From NCBI GenBank assembly GCA_020634235.1, contig JACKCB010000002.1, forward strand, positions 496,001-560,000: DNA of 64,000 nt. The letters run 5' to 3'. The first letter of the stretch is position 1; each line of letters starts with the position of its first letter. The DNA is from Ardenticatenaceae bacterium. Lineage in GTDB: Bacteria; Chloroflexota; Anaerolineae; Promineifilales; Promineifilaceae. Of this stretch, positions 46,201-53,056 are shown piece after piece. The notes below the pieces were generated by a model. The model saw nothing but the letters and a program-made list of their open reading frames with translations, searched no databases and was not told the origin of the DNA. The position numbers were made by a program, and so were the translations under genes.

Positions 46201-47463
46201 CTCTTTGGCCCGTGGGCGCTGGTAACGGTGGGGGTGTGGGGCAACCAGTTCTTTGAGCCGGGGCAGCCGCAGTTGGCCGATTTCCTGGTGACGGTAGGGC
46301 GCGAGCTAACCGTTGGCCCGGCCTTCGACCATCCGCTGGGGCGCTGGCTGTTTGTGGCGGCGCTGCTGCTGGCCCTGAACGGGGTGCGCCTGTTGTGGGC
46401 ACGGCAGCGGGGGATGGCGGCCATGTTGGGCGGCTGGCTGGCCCTGAATCTGCTGGGTGTCTTCCTGGTGTACATGCGCCGCGACACCTTCAACGCTTAT
46501 TACGTGGCCCCCTCCGCCCCGGCCTGGTGGACGCTCATCGGCGTGAGCCTGTTGTCGCTGGCCCAATCGCGCCGCCCGGCCGGGCGTTGGCTGGCGGCGG
46601 TGGCGGCGCTGGCCTTCTTCCTGGCCGCGGCCTGGAGCCTGAGCCATTATTACGGCGACCCGGTGCAGTATGGGCGGACGCGCGGCAACCGGGCGCTGGC
46701 GGCGCACATCGCCCAAAATCAGCAGCCGGGCGACCTGTTTGTGGCCAATTTCCCGCAGTCGATCACCGAGTATTATTTGCGCGGCCTGGATCTGCCGCAG
46801 ACGCTGGCCCCAGCGCAGTCGCCGCAGCCGGCGGCGGAAACGGAGGCGGCGCTGGCGCAGTTGGCGGCGACGGCGGACCGCATCTGGTTTATGCCGGTGC
46901 CGGGCACGCACTGGGACCCGGAGCAGGTGGCCGCGCGCTGGCTGGATTACCATACGCTGGTGGAGGAGTCGCAGCAGTTCACCGACCTGACGCTGACGGC
47001 CTACCGGCCGGAGCACGCCGTGGCGCAGGTGATGATGCCCATTGGGCTGACCACGGCCGGGGGGAGTATCCGCCTGGCCGGGGCCTATCTGACGGTGAAT
47101 GGGCAGCGGGTGGATTTGGGCGAGGTGGTGACGCTCCCGGCCGGGGCGGCATTATCGGTGACGCTGATCTGGGATGCCCTGGCGGCGGTGCCGGCCGATT
47201 ACACGGTGTTTGTGCATCTGCTGGGCGCCGATGGGCAGTTGGTGGCCCAGCATGACGGCACGCCGCTGTTTGGCACCCGCCCCACCTCTACCTGGCAGCC
47301 GGGCGAACGGCTGCTGGACCGGCATGATTTTGTGCTGCCGGAGGGGGTGGGGGTCCCGGCCGGGGTGCTGCGCGCCGGTCTCTATCTACCAGCAACGCTG
47401 GAACGGCTGCCATTTAGCCACGGGGAAGATGGGGTGCAGTTGGCCGGCGTTTTGTTCCAGTAA
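43282..47463 (+). CDS. giant membrane protein: YfhO-like part fused to a GT39/PMT-type GT-C part
   Basis: A 1393-residue integral membrane protein in two halves. Residues about 1-740 resemble YfhO/DUF6541-type proteins: many TM segments and a soluble domain (about 480-715). Residues about 765-1170 are a GT-C glycosyltransferase of the PMT/ArnT/GT39 kind. The first loop after the TM shows HLGLQELRGDEAYSYPF, with the catalytic Asp-Glu pair, and many TMs follow. A C-terminal beta domain (about 1245-1393, VTLIWDALAAVPADYTVFVHLLGADGQLV) follows. The upstream GT2 gene would supply lipid-linked sugar. Fusion of the two halves is unusual; the two halves are usually separate proteins. I see no frameshift. 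Confidence 0.85.
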   Translation: MRQLRPHVGPLLIWSLICALFLATLLLGRERLPSGDFAGQFHAFGRFQAQEMTQGRLPLWLPGSQAGTPFAADTQAATFYLPRWLTIALSAPWHFPLQALQLEAAAHIWLAGLFTYALAYDLTRRREAALLAAVAFGLGGYLTAYPLQQLAVLESITWLPLVLWLLRRGVHSPRPVPWLSAAALALGLSALAGHPQTWLHICYLAAAYYLFLAIRARWAWRWVLGLGLLVGGLAVGVAMAELLPAGVLALQSTRSDVTYQFVASGIPLQDYLQLLLPGAFSQWVPQFAGLATFVLALIAWLGRKQSPTAADGSRPGHSEILFWSATALLAGWLALGDAGILFQAAYRLLPGFSLFRQQERLLGLVSLSLALLAAQGLALWWQASRETRRQWTRKAVLVSAGLLLLGLVYLALDPNQAGQPWPALWLRQAAGLALVWLLLGDWLPRLRPSRSAPLLIGLLAIDLYLGTLGSIGRQLGSPNAYWPTPGWLQRLQANLAAEPLARIDSRNLFHANLGPLYGLEDVHSISPLKLRRLAEFQKLPITVRWQLLGVRYVLDYAPPDPAALPVDEIKESIYPDRTIYAQVFRYDQPRPRAWLAYRTTLVNSPEEARQRLAAPDFDPAGEVVLHTPLPELAAITPPATPPSVETTRLDGRTLRIRVQTATPGFLVISEWDYPGWQMRRDGQRVPLYPADFALQGVFAPAGSHEFILQFRPWDVPMGVIISLAALLAGLLLAGRWQPAIPRRAQPAAKPVPAAAAAPRPGLALILHRHWRPLLLALTLLGYGLRMAHLGLQELRGDEAYSYPFTTMPLRDVLPNLVYIGEEHAPLHYLLLNVWTGQFGDSEFVMRYLAVIPAVLGIPLVFFLGRRVGGVTLGFLVASLVTVSQSLVWLGQDVRNQYVATIFFSTLATLLLLRAVARPGWRQWGWYALACALTMYSHYYGIFALLAHGLYLVAEPAHRRHLRRWVPAGLLAAILFGPWALVTVGVWGNQFFEPGQPQLADFLVTVGRELTVGPAFDHPLGRWLFVAALLLALNGVRLLWARQRGMAAMLGGWLALNLLGVFLVYMRRDTFNAYYVAPSAPAWWTLIGVSLLSLAQSRRPAGRWLAAVAALAFFLAAAWSLSHYYGDPVQYGRTRGNRALAAHIAQNQQPGDLFVANFPQSITEYYLRGLDLPQTLAPAQSPQPAAETEAALAQLAATADRIWFMPVPGTHWDPEQVAARWLDYHTLVEESQQFTDLTLTAYRPEHAVAQVMMPIGLTTAGGSIRLAGAYLTVNGQRVDLGEVVTLPAGAALSVTLIWDALAAVPADYTVFVHLLGADGQLVAQHDGTPLFGTRPTSTWQPGERLLDRHDFVLPEGVGVPAGVLRAGLYLPATLERLPFSHGEDGVQLAGVLFQ

Positions 47464-47507
47464 TCCCCCCCGGGTTGGGCAGCCTCTGGCTCATTTCGAG
47501 GAGAATC

Positions 47508-47732
47508 TTACGGCATATACTCTTCAAAGCCTTCAACAGGTTCATCAAAGTCAGGACCAATATGGACCAAACCTCGCGCACTACCAAAGATAGGTTGAGG
47601 TATGCGCGGCAAGGCCATTACTTTGAATGCCGAGCCATCAGAACCGATAATCACCAACTCTTGACCATGTGCAACTTGGTTAAGAAGTTTGTCTAGTTCA
47701 TTACTGGCCTGCTTTACCGGAATTTGTATCAT
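47508..47732 (-). CDS. Phd/YefM-type antitoxin (orphan)
   Basis: A 74-residue protein: MIQIPVKQASNELDKLLNQVAHGQELVIIGSDGSAFKVMALP is the Phd/YefM (AbrB-independent) DNA-binding fold, and the acidic C-terminal tail is the usual toxin-neutralising region. No toxin follows; the next gene on the right is the 83-residue frame that overlaps its start by 32 nt, and the left neighbour is the giant GT39 gene. It is the last gene of the low-GC island. Confidence 0.75.
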   Translation of the reverse strand: MIQIPVKQASNELDKLLNQVAHGQELVIIGSDGSAFKVMALPRIPQPIFGSARGLVHIGPDFDEPVEGFEEYMP

Positions 47733-47952
47733 TGGTGTCCTCCGCTACCATAATTTCCTCAGAGTAGCTACGTTTCCAATTATCACCAAAAAATAACTCG
47801 CTCCAACCACCATCAGCAACTGCATAAAACCATTTCCGTTCACTCCCTATCTTTGCTTCACGAATTTCAGGGCGGTCAAATTTGATTTGAGAATCATCTG
47901 AAGTGATTGAAATGTCAAGAATGTCGATAGCCTTATTTGAGAGCGCCGGCAA
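47701..47952 (-). CDS. small protein, probably the C-terminal part of a frameshifted gene
   Basis: An 83-residue frame with TTG as the only start (IDILDISITSDDSQIKFDRPEIREAKIGSERKWFYAVADGGWSELFFGDNW...). No family is recognised. Its composition is natural, whereas the last 40 residues of the frame just upstream look like an off-frame reading of the same DNA. Restoring one C in the CCC run near 47967 would join the two frames into one membrane protein of about 125 residues. It overlaps the antitoxin start. Confidence 0.5.
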   Translation of the reverse strand: MPALSNKAIDILDISITSDDSQIKFDRPEIREAKIGSERKWFYAVADGGWSELFFGDNWKRSYSEEIMVAEDTNDTNSGKAGQ

Positions 47953-48080
47953 TCTCCGGGAATGACTGCAAGAAGGAGGAATAGCGTAGGTTCTTGCTTT
48001 CTAGTAACGATTTCATAAATTGCAGCGGCAATAGCGCTAATCGGAGCCAGAAAGATCAATACGGTTACAAAAATGCGCAT
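47847..48080 (-). CDS. small membrane protein, probable N-terminal part of the same frameshifted gene
   Basis: Starting at the ATG at 48080, the frame gives one or two membrane segments: RIFVTVLIFLAPISAIAAAIYEIVT and TLFLLLAVIP. After that it appears to read out of frame (see 47701-47952). GAGAAGG lies nearby upstream. The start lies 35 nt downstream of the attC-like site at 48115-48261, as expected for the first gene of a cassette. Confidence 0.5.
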   Translation of the reverse strand: MRIFVTVLIFLAPISAIAAAIYEIVTRKQEPTLFLLLAVIPGDCRRSQIRLSTFLTFQSLQMILKSNLTALKFVKQR

Positions 48081-48114
48081 AAACCAGAACACCTTCTCGT
48101 GACGGCATATGGCT

Positions 48115-48261
48115 GTCTAACGCCCGCTTCAGCCGCGCTTCGCGTCGGCTGCAACCTCCCATGCCCGGCGGGTCATTCCCCCACCGGAGAACATACCCGC
48201 CGGTTGAAGGAATGTTTTGCCGCAATTTGCGGGTACGTTCTCAGGAAGCCCTGTTAGGGCG
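48115..48261 (-). other. attC-like site 3' of the HNH gene
   Basis: Read on the minus strand, the site starts CGCCCTAAC (48261-48253) and ends GGGCGTTAGAC (48125-48115). The last seven bases GTTAGAC fit the integron R' consensus GTTRRRY, and the start matches the R'' box except for its first base. Inside are arms GAGAACGTACCCGC and GCGGGTATGTTCTC (one mismatch) and a 3' half GCAGCCGACGCGAAGCGCGGCTGAAGC, both typical of attC folding. At 147 bp it is slightly longer than most known attC sites. It begins 31 nt after the HNH stop. Confidence 0.55.
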
Positions 48262-48292
48262 TGATACAAACAACTCTCTTTTGGTGCTGACA

Positions 48293-49312
48293 TTAGTCAG
48301 CTTTTCCTAATACATAATCCCAGACACACATATGTAAATCTGGCGCAAGGCTATTTTTGTTGCATTCAACCCCTATGCCAACCGCTTCACCTTCCCCTGT
48401 TGGTAGAACAAAACCTTTTTCAACTTCTATTACCACCATAGCTTCAAGTACATCAGATCGGCGGAAAGGCATTGGCAATCTAATATGATAATTCCAATAA
48501 TCAATTTGAACATAAACGGGGAAACTCCCGTCTGGAGTTATGATAACGCCTATTTTTGGTTCGTTGGAATCATGTTCATCACAAACCCGTATTTGTAGGG
48601 TATCTGATTCGTGAAAAGTTGGCTCGTCATTTGTAAACGAATCAAGGATTACTTTACGGACTGGGTTCAACCAAGAATGTAAAATATATCTATAGCCAAA
48701 TGCTCGAAAGCAAGCAAGGTAAGCTCCCGTTATCCAACCGATACGTGCAACTCTTGGTCGCATCAACCGATGAGGTTGAATTAAAACACTAAAACAACGG
48801 CCTTGCTTGTATGCTAAATCTCTAAAACGTTCAACTTCGGCAGGATTGTTTCTTTTGGGGTTAAAGCGGAAGTTGGTTTTTATTTCTTTGTCGCTTTTTT
48901 CGGTAACAGCAAGGGTGGCATTTAGTTCAATAGGCTTAACATCTGGACCAAATACCAATTGGACACGGCGCTCTCGATAGTATCCTCTATCTTCTTCTTG
49001 CTTAATTTCCTCTAGAAACTGCATCTGCTTATCGCCACGATGACCAGATGTATGATTACATCTAGCGCAGAGTAGAACGCGATGCGGTTGATGAGTATTG
49101 CTGCGAGCACGTATGAAATACGGCCAGACGTGACCATCAGTCAAATCTTCGGTATCTATAGCATCTTCCGAATAGTCCACTAGACAGATGGGGCATAAGA
49201 TTTTGTCCTGTACTTGTGGCAAGACACTTGGATCTAAATCTGCTAGTGTATCTAATAGGTCAGCATTATGCGCTGCAAACAATTTCTTTAGCAATTCAGT
49301 TTTTTCTGACAT
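48293..49312 (-). CDS. HNH-like zinc-binding protein of unknown function
   Basis: A 339-residue protein. Residues about 38-100 contain CPICLVDYSEDAI...LTDGHVWPYFIRARS...VLLCARCNHTSGHRGD: two CxxC pairs with an intervening His and a CNH motif, which is the pattern of an HNH/treble-clef nuclease or nucleic-acid-binding domain. Residues about 110-339 show no recognised domain. I start at the ATG at 49312; upstream in-frame ATGs are possible (49330, 49348), none has a clear Shine-Dalgarno. It lies in an AT-rich cassette-like segment flanked by attC-like sites. A nuclease role is a hypothesis. Confidence 0.7.
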   Translation of the reverse strand: MSEKTELLKKLFAAHNADLLDTLADLDPSVLPQVQDKILCPICLVDYSEDAIDTEDLTDGHVWPYFIRARSNTHQPHRVLLCARCNHTSGHRGDKQMQFLEEIKQEEDRGYYRERRVQLVFGPDVKPIELNATLAVTEKSDKEIKTNFRFNPKRNNPAEVERFRDLAYKQGRCFSVLIQPHRLMRPRVARIGWITGAYLACFRAFGYRYILHSWLNPVRKVILDSFTNDEPTFHESDTLQIRVCDEHDSNEPKIGVIITPDGSFPVYVQIDYWNYHIRLPMPFRRSDVLEAMVVIEVEKGFVLPTGEGEAVGIGVECNKNSLAPDLHMCVWDYVLGKAD

Positions 49313-49364
49313 AGTGTTTGTTGTGTACATACAAAATGTAGTGCGCAAGAAGCTGTTTTATCGT

Positions 49365-49434
49365 CGCCCGTTCAGTTGGTTAAGCTGTGCGCTCGTTTCC
49401 TTTGGCGCGTCAGCTTTAAGCTGTTGTTAGGGCG
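49365..49434 (-). other. attC-like site upstream of the HNH gene
   Basis: On the minus strand it starts CGCCCTAAC (49434-49426) and ends GGGCG (49369-49365), with inner arms CAGCTT/AAGCTG-type pairs (49411-49416 and 49382-49387) and GCGC stems between. The expected R' GTTRRRY after GGGCG is replaced by ACGATA, so the site is degenerate. It lies about 50 nt before the HNH start. Confidence 0.4.
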
Positions 49435-49506
49435 GCGTCTGGTTTGCGGAACGGCCTTTTATAACCAGTTTTTTTCATCTTCGGCAAAACACAACTTTAC
49501 ATAAGT

Positions 49507-49545
49507 CGCCCTAACGTTGTGTTCAGCAGCGGGCGAACAGAACCC
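49507..49545 (-). other. partial attC-like 3' half
   Basis: On the minus strand CGCCCGCTGCTGAACACAACGTTAGGGCG ends at 49507. GTTAGGGCG here is the exact inverted copy of the GTTAGGGCG box at 49426-49434, which is 72 bases away. The 5' half of this site is not found. Between 49546 and 49813 I see no gene or other recognisable feature. Confidence 0.35.
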
Positions 49546-49813
49546 AACTCCTTGGCTGGCCCAACACCTTGATCTACCACCAACTCAAGCCTCTGGCTAA
49601 CCGTGGGTCTACTTGGAAATTTGTACTTTGCCCCATTGCGACCTCAATATTTCGATGCAAGATCAATGACTGTTGTCGGACAAATCCTGGTCTAAAGGTT
49701 TCCATTGGTAGTGGTGGGGCAGGTATGAACAAGGCTCGAGAGCAGAATAGACCCGAAGCGAGAAAAACGCGCACAATCCTCACCATCCACTACATGCTTT
49801 GATGGGCGCGTTT

Positions 49814-50716
49814 TCACGGTGTAGATGTTGAACTTGGACTTGGGGCTACTATTGGCATCGACTCAGTATTCCCTGGAAATGGAAAACCCATATCTTTTTG
49901 ATGAACAATGCCTAATACCAAATCTTTCTTAATTTCTACTGGATTTACTACTTCCTGTGTTGACTTACTTGGAACAAGAACGAAGTAGGACAATTCACTT
50001 TGGTCAATAAGGTACAAAGTGCTTGTGATATTTCCTAGTCCTGAAGGAACAGCCTCGCTAAGATTATCGACTCTTTCACTATCAATAACCAATTTTATGG
50101 CTATAGGTGCGCCACCACCCAAAGCAAAGGGCATAAAAGGATATACCTCGCGAGCATAAAATATGATGGTAAACAGGATTGCAGTGAAGAGCGAGTAAGG
50201 TATAGGGAACGAATTGTTAGTTTTCAAAAAATCTGATTTCACTGACCAGATTACATAATAGCAAGCCAAAATTGCCGAGACCATCCAAATTCTCATTTGG
50301 ATAGCCGTAAATGCCAACCCTACACGGTCAAAACTCGCTAAAGGAATAAGTAATGATTTTACAGAAGACCCAACTATCATACTTGATAGTACAGAGGCCA
50401 CCACTACATAAATAATCACGACAACAGGATTCTTATGAACTTTCTCTGGAAGAATTCTGTTTTGATTGCCGTAAATGAAATAGGCAATCCAAAAACATAT
50501 GAACAAAAACATTAAGAAAATCGCGCCAACATAAACATATCGTGCCTTTATGAGCGAAAAATCGTAGATGTCGTATTCGGACAATAACGATATGCTGGTG
50601 ATTAGAAACCCGATGCCATAAATGATGGCTACAAATCCAGAAAGAGCACCCACTAAGTCTTTCCAGTTTTCGACAAAGAAATTTCTAGTTTGGTTTTGTT
50701 CAATAGGGTCAATCAT
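49814..50716 (-). CDS. multi-TM membrane protein, unknown
   Basis: A 300-residue protein with about six hydrophobic segments (for example DLVGALSGFVAIIYGIGFLITSISLL, YVYVGAIFLMFLFICFWIAYFIYG and VVIIYVVVASVLSSMIVGSSV). A C-terminal, Ser/Thr-rich extracellular tail follows. No family is recognised. I start at the ATG at 50716, with AGGA six bases upstream. A longer frame extends into the 80-bp repeat at 50820-50899 and is unlikely to be coding. Codon use is AT-richer than in the surrounding host genes. Confidence 0.65.
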   Translation of the reverse strand: MIDPIEQNQTRNFFVENWKDLVGALSGFVAIIYGIGFLITSISLLSEYDIYDFSLIKARYVYVGAIFLMFLFICFWIAYFIYGNQNRILPEKVHKNPVVVIIYVVVASVLSSMIVGSSVKSLLIPLASFDRVGLAFTAIQMRIWMVSAILACYYVIWSVKSDFLKTNNSFPIPYSLFTAILFTIIFYAREVYPFMPFALGGGAPIAIKLVIDSERVDNLSEAVPSGLGNITSTLYLIDQSELSYFVLVPSKSTQEVVNPVEIKKDLVLGIVHQKDMGFPFPGNTESMPIVAPSPSSTSTP

Positions 50717-50819
50717 TGTGTTCCTGTGTTTCCTAGCCATGCGCCTAAGGAAGTAAGGATTCATGCGGTGCGGCGTCCTGGAAGCTGCCGCACAGTGGAT
50801 ATTCTGCAAACACCCCTGG

Positions 50820-50899
50820 TTGAACGAACCCCGGCCGGGTTGCAACCACACCTTTCTCTACTCTCTTGTCAACTGCTTCGGGGATTGCCTGGGCGGCCC
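50820..50899. repeat. 80-bp direct repeat, copy A
   Basis: The sequence from TTGAACGAACCCCGG to GGGCGGCCC recurs at 51773-51852 with a single base difference. A CCCGGCCGGG decamer lies inside. The two copies flank the HicAB genes. It occupies the middle of the 345-base gap 50717-51061; nothing else is recognised there. Confidence 0.85.
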
Positions 50900-51061
50900 T
50901 CCCACCAGCTTGCCGTTAGTATAGCTGCAAAATAACTTGTTTCAACCAGCACTGGCAACCACCTCACGCCGCCGGCAGCCGCGCTGGCGCGGTCAATCGA
51001 TAAATGAATCGCCGCCAAAACGCAAGCCCGCCAAAGACGACCACGCCCCTTGCATAAACCG

Positions 51062-51418
51062 TTAAACGGCTTCGCGTCTGCCCAAACTCTCTGCCAAAAT
51101 GGAAGTCACAAGCGCGTTCATACTAACGCCCTCTTGTTTCGCCCTCATAACCAGACGGGCATGAATACTCTTTGGAACCCGTTGCATAAATTTGCCGCTG
51201 TAACTACCCCCGCTGCCCGGTTCCGGAACAGGCATGTTTAGGCTTTCCAAAGCGGCAATCGTTTCCTGCAAAGCGTCCAGGCCGTTTTCAATGGCCTCCG
51301 CTATTGTCTCGCCATCTGAAATACATTCAGAAAAGTCAGTGAAAGAGATCAAAAATCCTCCACCCTCTTCTTCTGAAAGCGGGCGAATTTCAAAAGGGTA
51401 TTGGCTCAAATCTCTCAT
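51062..51418 (-). CDS. hicB: HicB-type antitoxin with C-terminal RHH/Arc-type domain
   Basis: A 118-residue antitoxin. The N-terminal HicB fold covers FEIRPLSEEEGGGFLISFTDFSECISDGETIAEAIENGLDALQETIAALESLNMPVPEPG. The C-terminal ribbon-helix-helix (GKFMQRVPKSIHARLVMRAKQEGVSMNALVTSILAESLGR) binds operator DNA and represses the operon. HicA precedes it by 3 nt on the same strand. The pair is a type II toxin-antitoxin system, which often stabilises mobile regions. Confidence 0.9.
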   Translation of the reverse strand: MRDLSQYPFEIRPLSEEEGGGFLISFTDFSECISDGETIAEAIENGLDALQETIAALESLNMPVPEPGSGGSYSGKFMQRVPKSIHARLVMRAKQEGVSMNALVTSILAESLGRREAV

Positions 51419-51421
51419 AGC

Positions 51422-51646
51422 TCATTCCATCACAAAATCAACGAACTTCTTGATGTAAACCGGTTTGATTGGCCGCTGGGCAGGAACGGGTAATGTCCGA
51501 CCATCAGCGCGTACAAAAACAACGTGACTTGTACCGCGTTGCCGCCATTCAATGTTGTAAGCTTCGGCAACGGTTTTCAGACTGTCAATCCGCCAGTCAA
51601 GGGGATTGTTTTGCATCTGCCTGAGGATTCTGTCTGCTTTGCTCAC
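51422..51646 (-). CDS. hicA: HicA-type mRNA interferase toxin
   Basis: A 74-residue dsRBD-like toxin that cleaves mRNA. The active-site region is RQRGTSHVVFVRADGRTLPVPAQRPIKPVYIKKFVDFV, with the catalytic His in GTSHVVF. Family members start near MTKAEKIL; the frame here has SKADRIL preceded by GTG at 51646, which I take as the start (no clear Shine-Dalgarno). An ATG at 51682 would add twelve unrelated residues. HicB follows 3 nt later. Confidence 0.88.
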   Translation of the reverse strand: MSKADRILRQMQNNPLDWRIDSLKTVAEAYNIEWRQRGTSHVVFVRADGRTLPVPAQRPIKPVYIKKFVDFVME

Positions 51647-51772
51647 GAGATATATGATACTAAATGCGGTAGCATAACACAAGCGAATAGCGCCATATTA
51701 TGAGGTTTGGTGCCGCCTCCAACGAAGTAAACATGCAGCGCGGCGTCCTCGGAGCCGCCATATTAGCTTGCG

Positions 51773-51852
51773 TTGAACGAACCCCGGCCGGGTTGCAACC
51801 ACACCTTTCTCTACTCTCTTGTCAACTGCTTGGGGGATTGCCTGGGCGGCCC
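51773..51852. repeat. 80-bp direct repeat, copy B
   Basis: Second copy of the repeat at 50820-50899 (79 of 80 bases identical). Together the two enclose about 870 bases containing only HicAB. The gap 51647-51952 holds nothing else I can recognise. Confidence 0.85.
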
Positions 51853-51952
51853 ATAAGGCATTTTTCAACCGGCCCCCAACAGCCACCCGCCCACACGGCG
51901 CAGTTTAGCAAGGGCATAGGAGCAGCACGTGCATTTCCCCCATGCCGCCCGC

Positions 51953-52465
51953 TCATTTGAAGCGCGCATCCGATTTCTGCCGGCGAACCTGATCCCTGAC
52001 CTGTTCCAGCCATCCTATCCGAACCTCACCTGGGCTTTCAAACTCCGGCACATAAGGCTTGATATCCAGCAGCGGCGTGCCATCAAGCGCATCTATCCGC
52101 GCCACATAGACCAGGTTGCCTTCCAGGCGGACAACCTCTACCAACGACAGCCCGATTGGATTGGGGCGGCTTGGCGCGCGCGTGGCAAAGATGCCACGTG
52201 GCTCTCTATCGAGGAAAGGGGTCACAACCAGGTTGGCCTGCTGTACGCTGTGGAAATGATAAAGCAGGTAGATGTGGGAGAAGCCGGCCAGATCCTTCAG
52301 GCCAGCCACAAATTCAGGAAAGACCTCCACGATTCCCGGCGCACCAGCATCACTCGTGGGCTGAATCGGCATATCCTCCAGGCTATTGAAAGGGCTGTGA
52401 ATGACGCCGATCGGCCGAAAAGTTACTTCCATCTGATTCGTGGGTGAGGCATCATTCTCCTTCAT
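51953..52465 (-). CDS. trmO: tRNA (adenine-N6)-methyltransferase TrmO (TsaA family)
   Basis: TrmO methylates N6-threonylcarbamoyl-A37 of some tRNAs. The 170-residue protein has the N-terminal motif FRPIGVIHSPFNSLEDMPIQ, HIYLLYHFHSV and the central LDREPRGIFATRAPSRPNPIGLSLVEVVRLEGNLVYVARIDALDGTPLLDIKPYVPEFE, the family signature. The ATG at 52465 overlaps the VOC gene stop by 14 nt (translational coupling); the ATG at 52432 is an alternative start, closer to family N-termini. It carries no decamer. Confidence 0.85.
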   Translation of the reverse strand: MKENDASPTNQMEVTFRPIGVIHSPFNSLEDMPIQPTSDAGAPGIVEVFPEFVAGLKDLAGFSHIYLLYHFHSVQQANLVVTPFLDREPRGIFATRAPSRPNPIGLSLVEVVRLEGNLVYVARIDALDGTPLLDIKPYVPEFESPGEVRIGWLEQVRDQVRRQKSDARFK

Positions 52466-52820
52466 GTGGCCCAGACGGTATTTGAACAACACAGAAGGTA
52501 TTCCCGTCCGGATCGGCTAACACAACATAGTCCGCCTCCGGCCCATATCTCCAGTCAACTCTAGTGGCCCCTAGTTTCAGCAGCCGCTCAACCTCTTTTG
52601 CTTGTTCAGGTGTAAACAGGTCCAGGTGATGCCGTTTGGGTTTTTCCGAAGTGACCGCGGCATTCAGGGAAAGCTGTATGCCGTCTCCTTTTTTAGGAAC
52701 AAGAATAGCAAAATCGACATCAGGCTCCCTGCGCAGCTCGTAATCCAGAGCGGCACTCCAGAACCTGATACTTCGCTGGAGGTCTCGCACCCCCCATACA
52801 ACAGCGCCAATTTTCAGCAT
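52452..52820 (-). CDS. VOC-family (glyoxalase-like) protein
   Basis: A 122-residue vicinal-oxygen-chelate protein: two beta-alpha-beta-beta-beta modules, KIGAVVWGVRDLQRSIRFWSAALDYELR and the second KRHHLDLFTPEQAKEVERLLKLGATRV...YVVLADPDGNTFCVVQ. VOC proteins bind a divalent metal and act in isomerase, dioxygenase or resistance roles; the substrate is unknown. The ATG at 52820 follows GGAGG at seven bases. The stop overlaps the TrmO start by 14 nt. The gap 52905-53056 holds nothing recognisable. Confidence 0.82.
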   Translation of the reverse strand: MLKIGAVVWGVRDLQRSIRFWSAALDYELRREPDVDFAILVPKKGDGIQLSLNAAVTSEKPKRHHLDLFTPEQAKEVERLLKLGATRVDWRYGPEADYVVLADPDGNTFCVVQIPSGPHEGE

Positions 52821-53056
52821 GGTCCATCCTCCTCTATTCAAGCTGCGGAGAACCGGCTGTGTCGGACCGCCAGGAAAACTCGCGGAGGAAAACTGCCGCT
52901 TCACCTAAAATACCCACAACCATGTTCGTGGCCCGACGATAGAATGTGCCGCAGAACTCGGTTTCAGGTTAACCATTGTCCAGTTGGAAGCATGTCTGAG
53001 TTCCTTCCGCCTTGAGTAAGTATACCAATCCAGCCAGAATCGGGCAGGAGAACAGG

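Noticed and set aside
49569..49802. Two small frames on opposite strands (70-77 codons)
   Set aside because: Neither has a ribosome-binding site or recognisable features; kept as non-coding.
51061..51067. GTTAAAC at the hicB stop as a possible attC box
   Set aside because: It fits the core-site consensus by itself, but I find no partner box or hairpin at a suitable distance.
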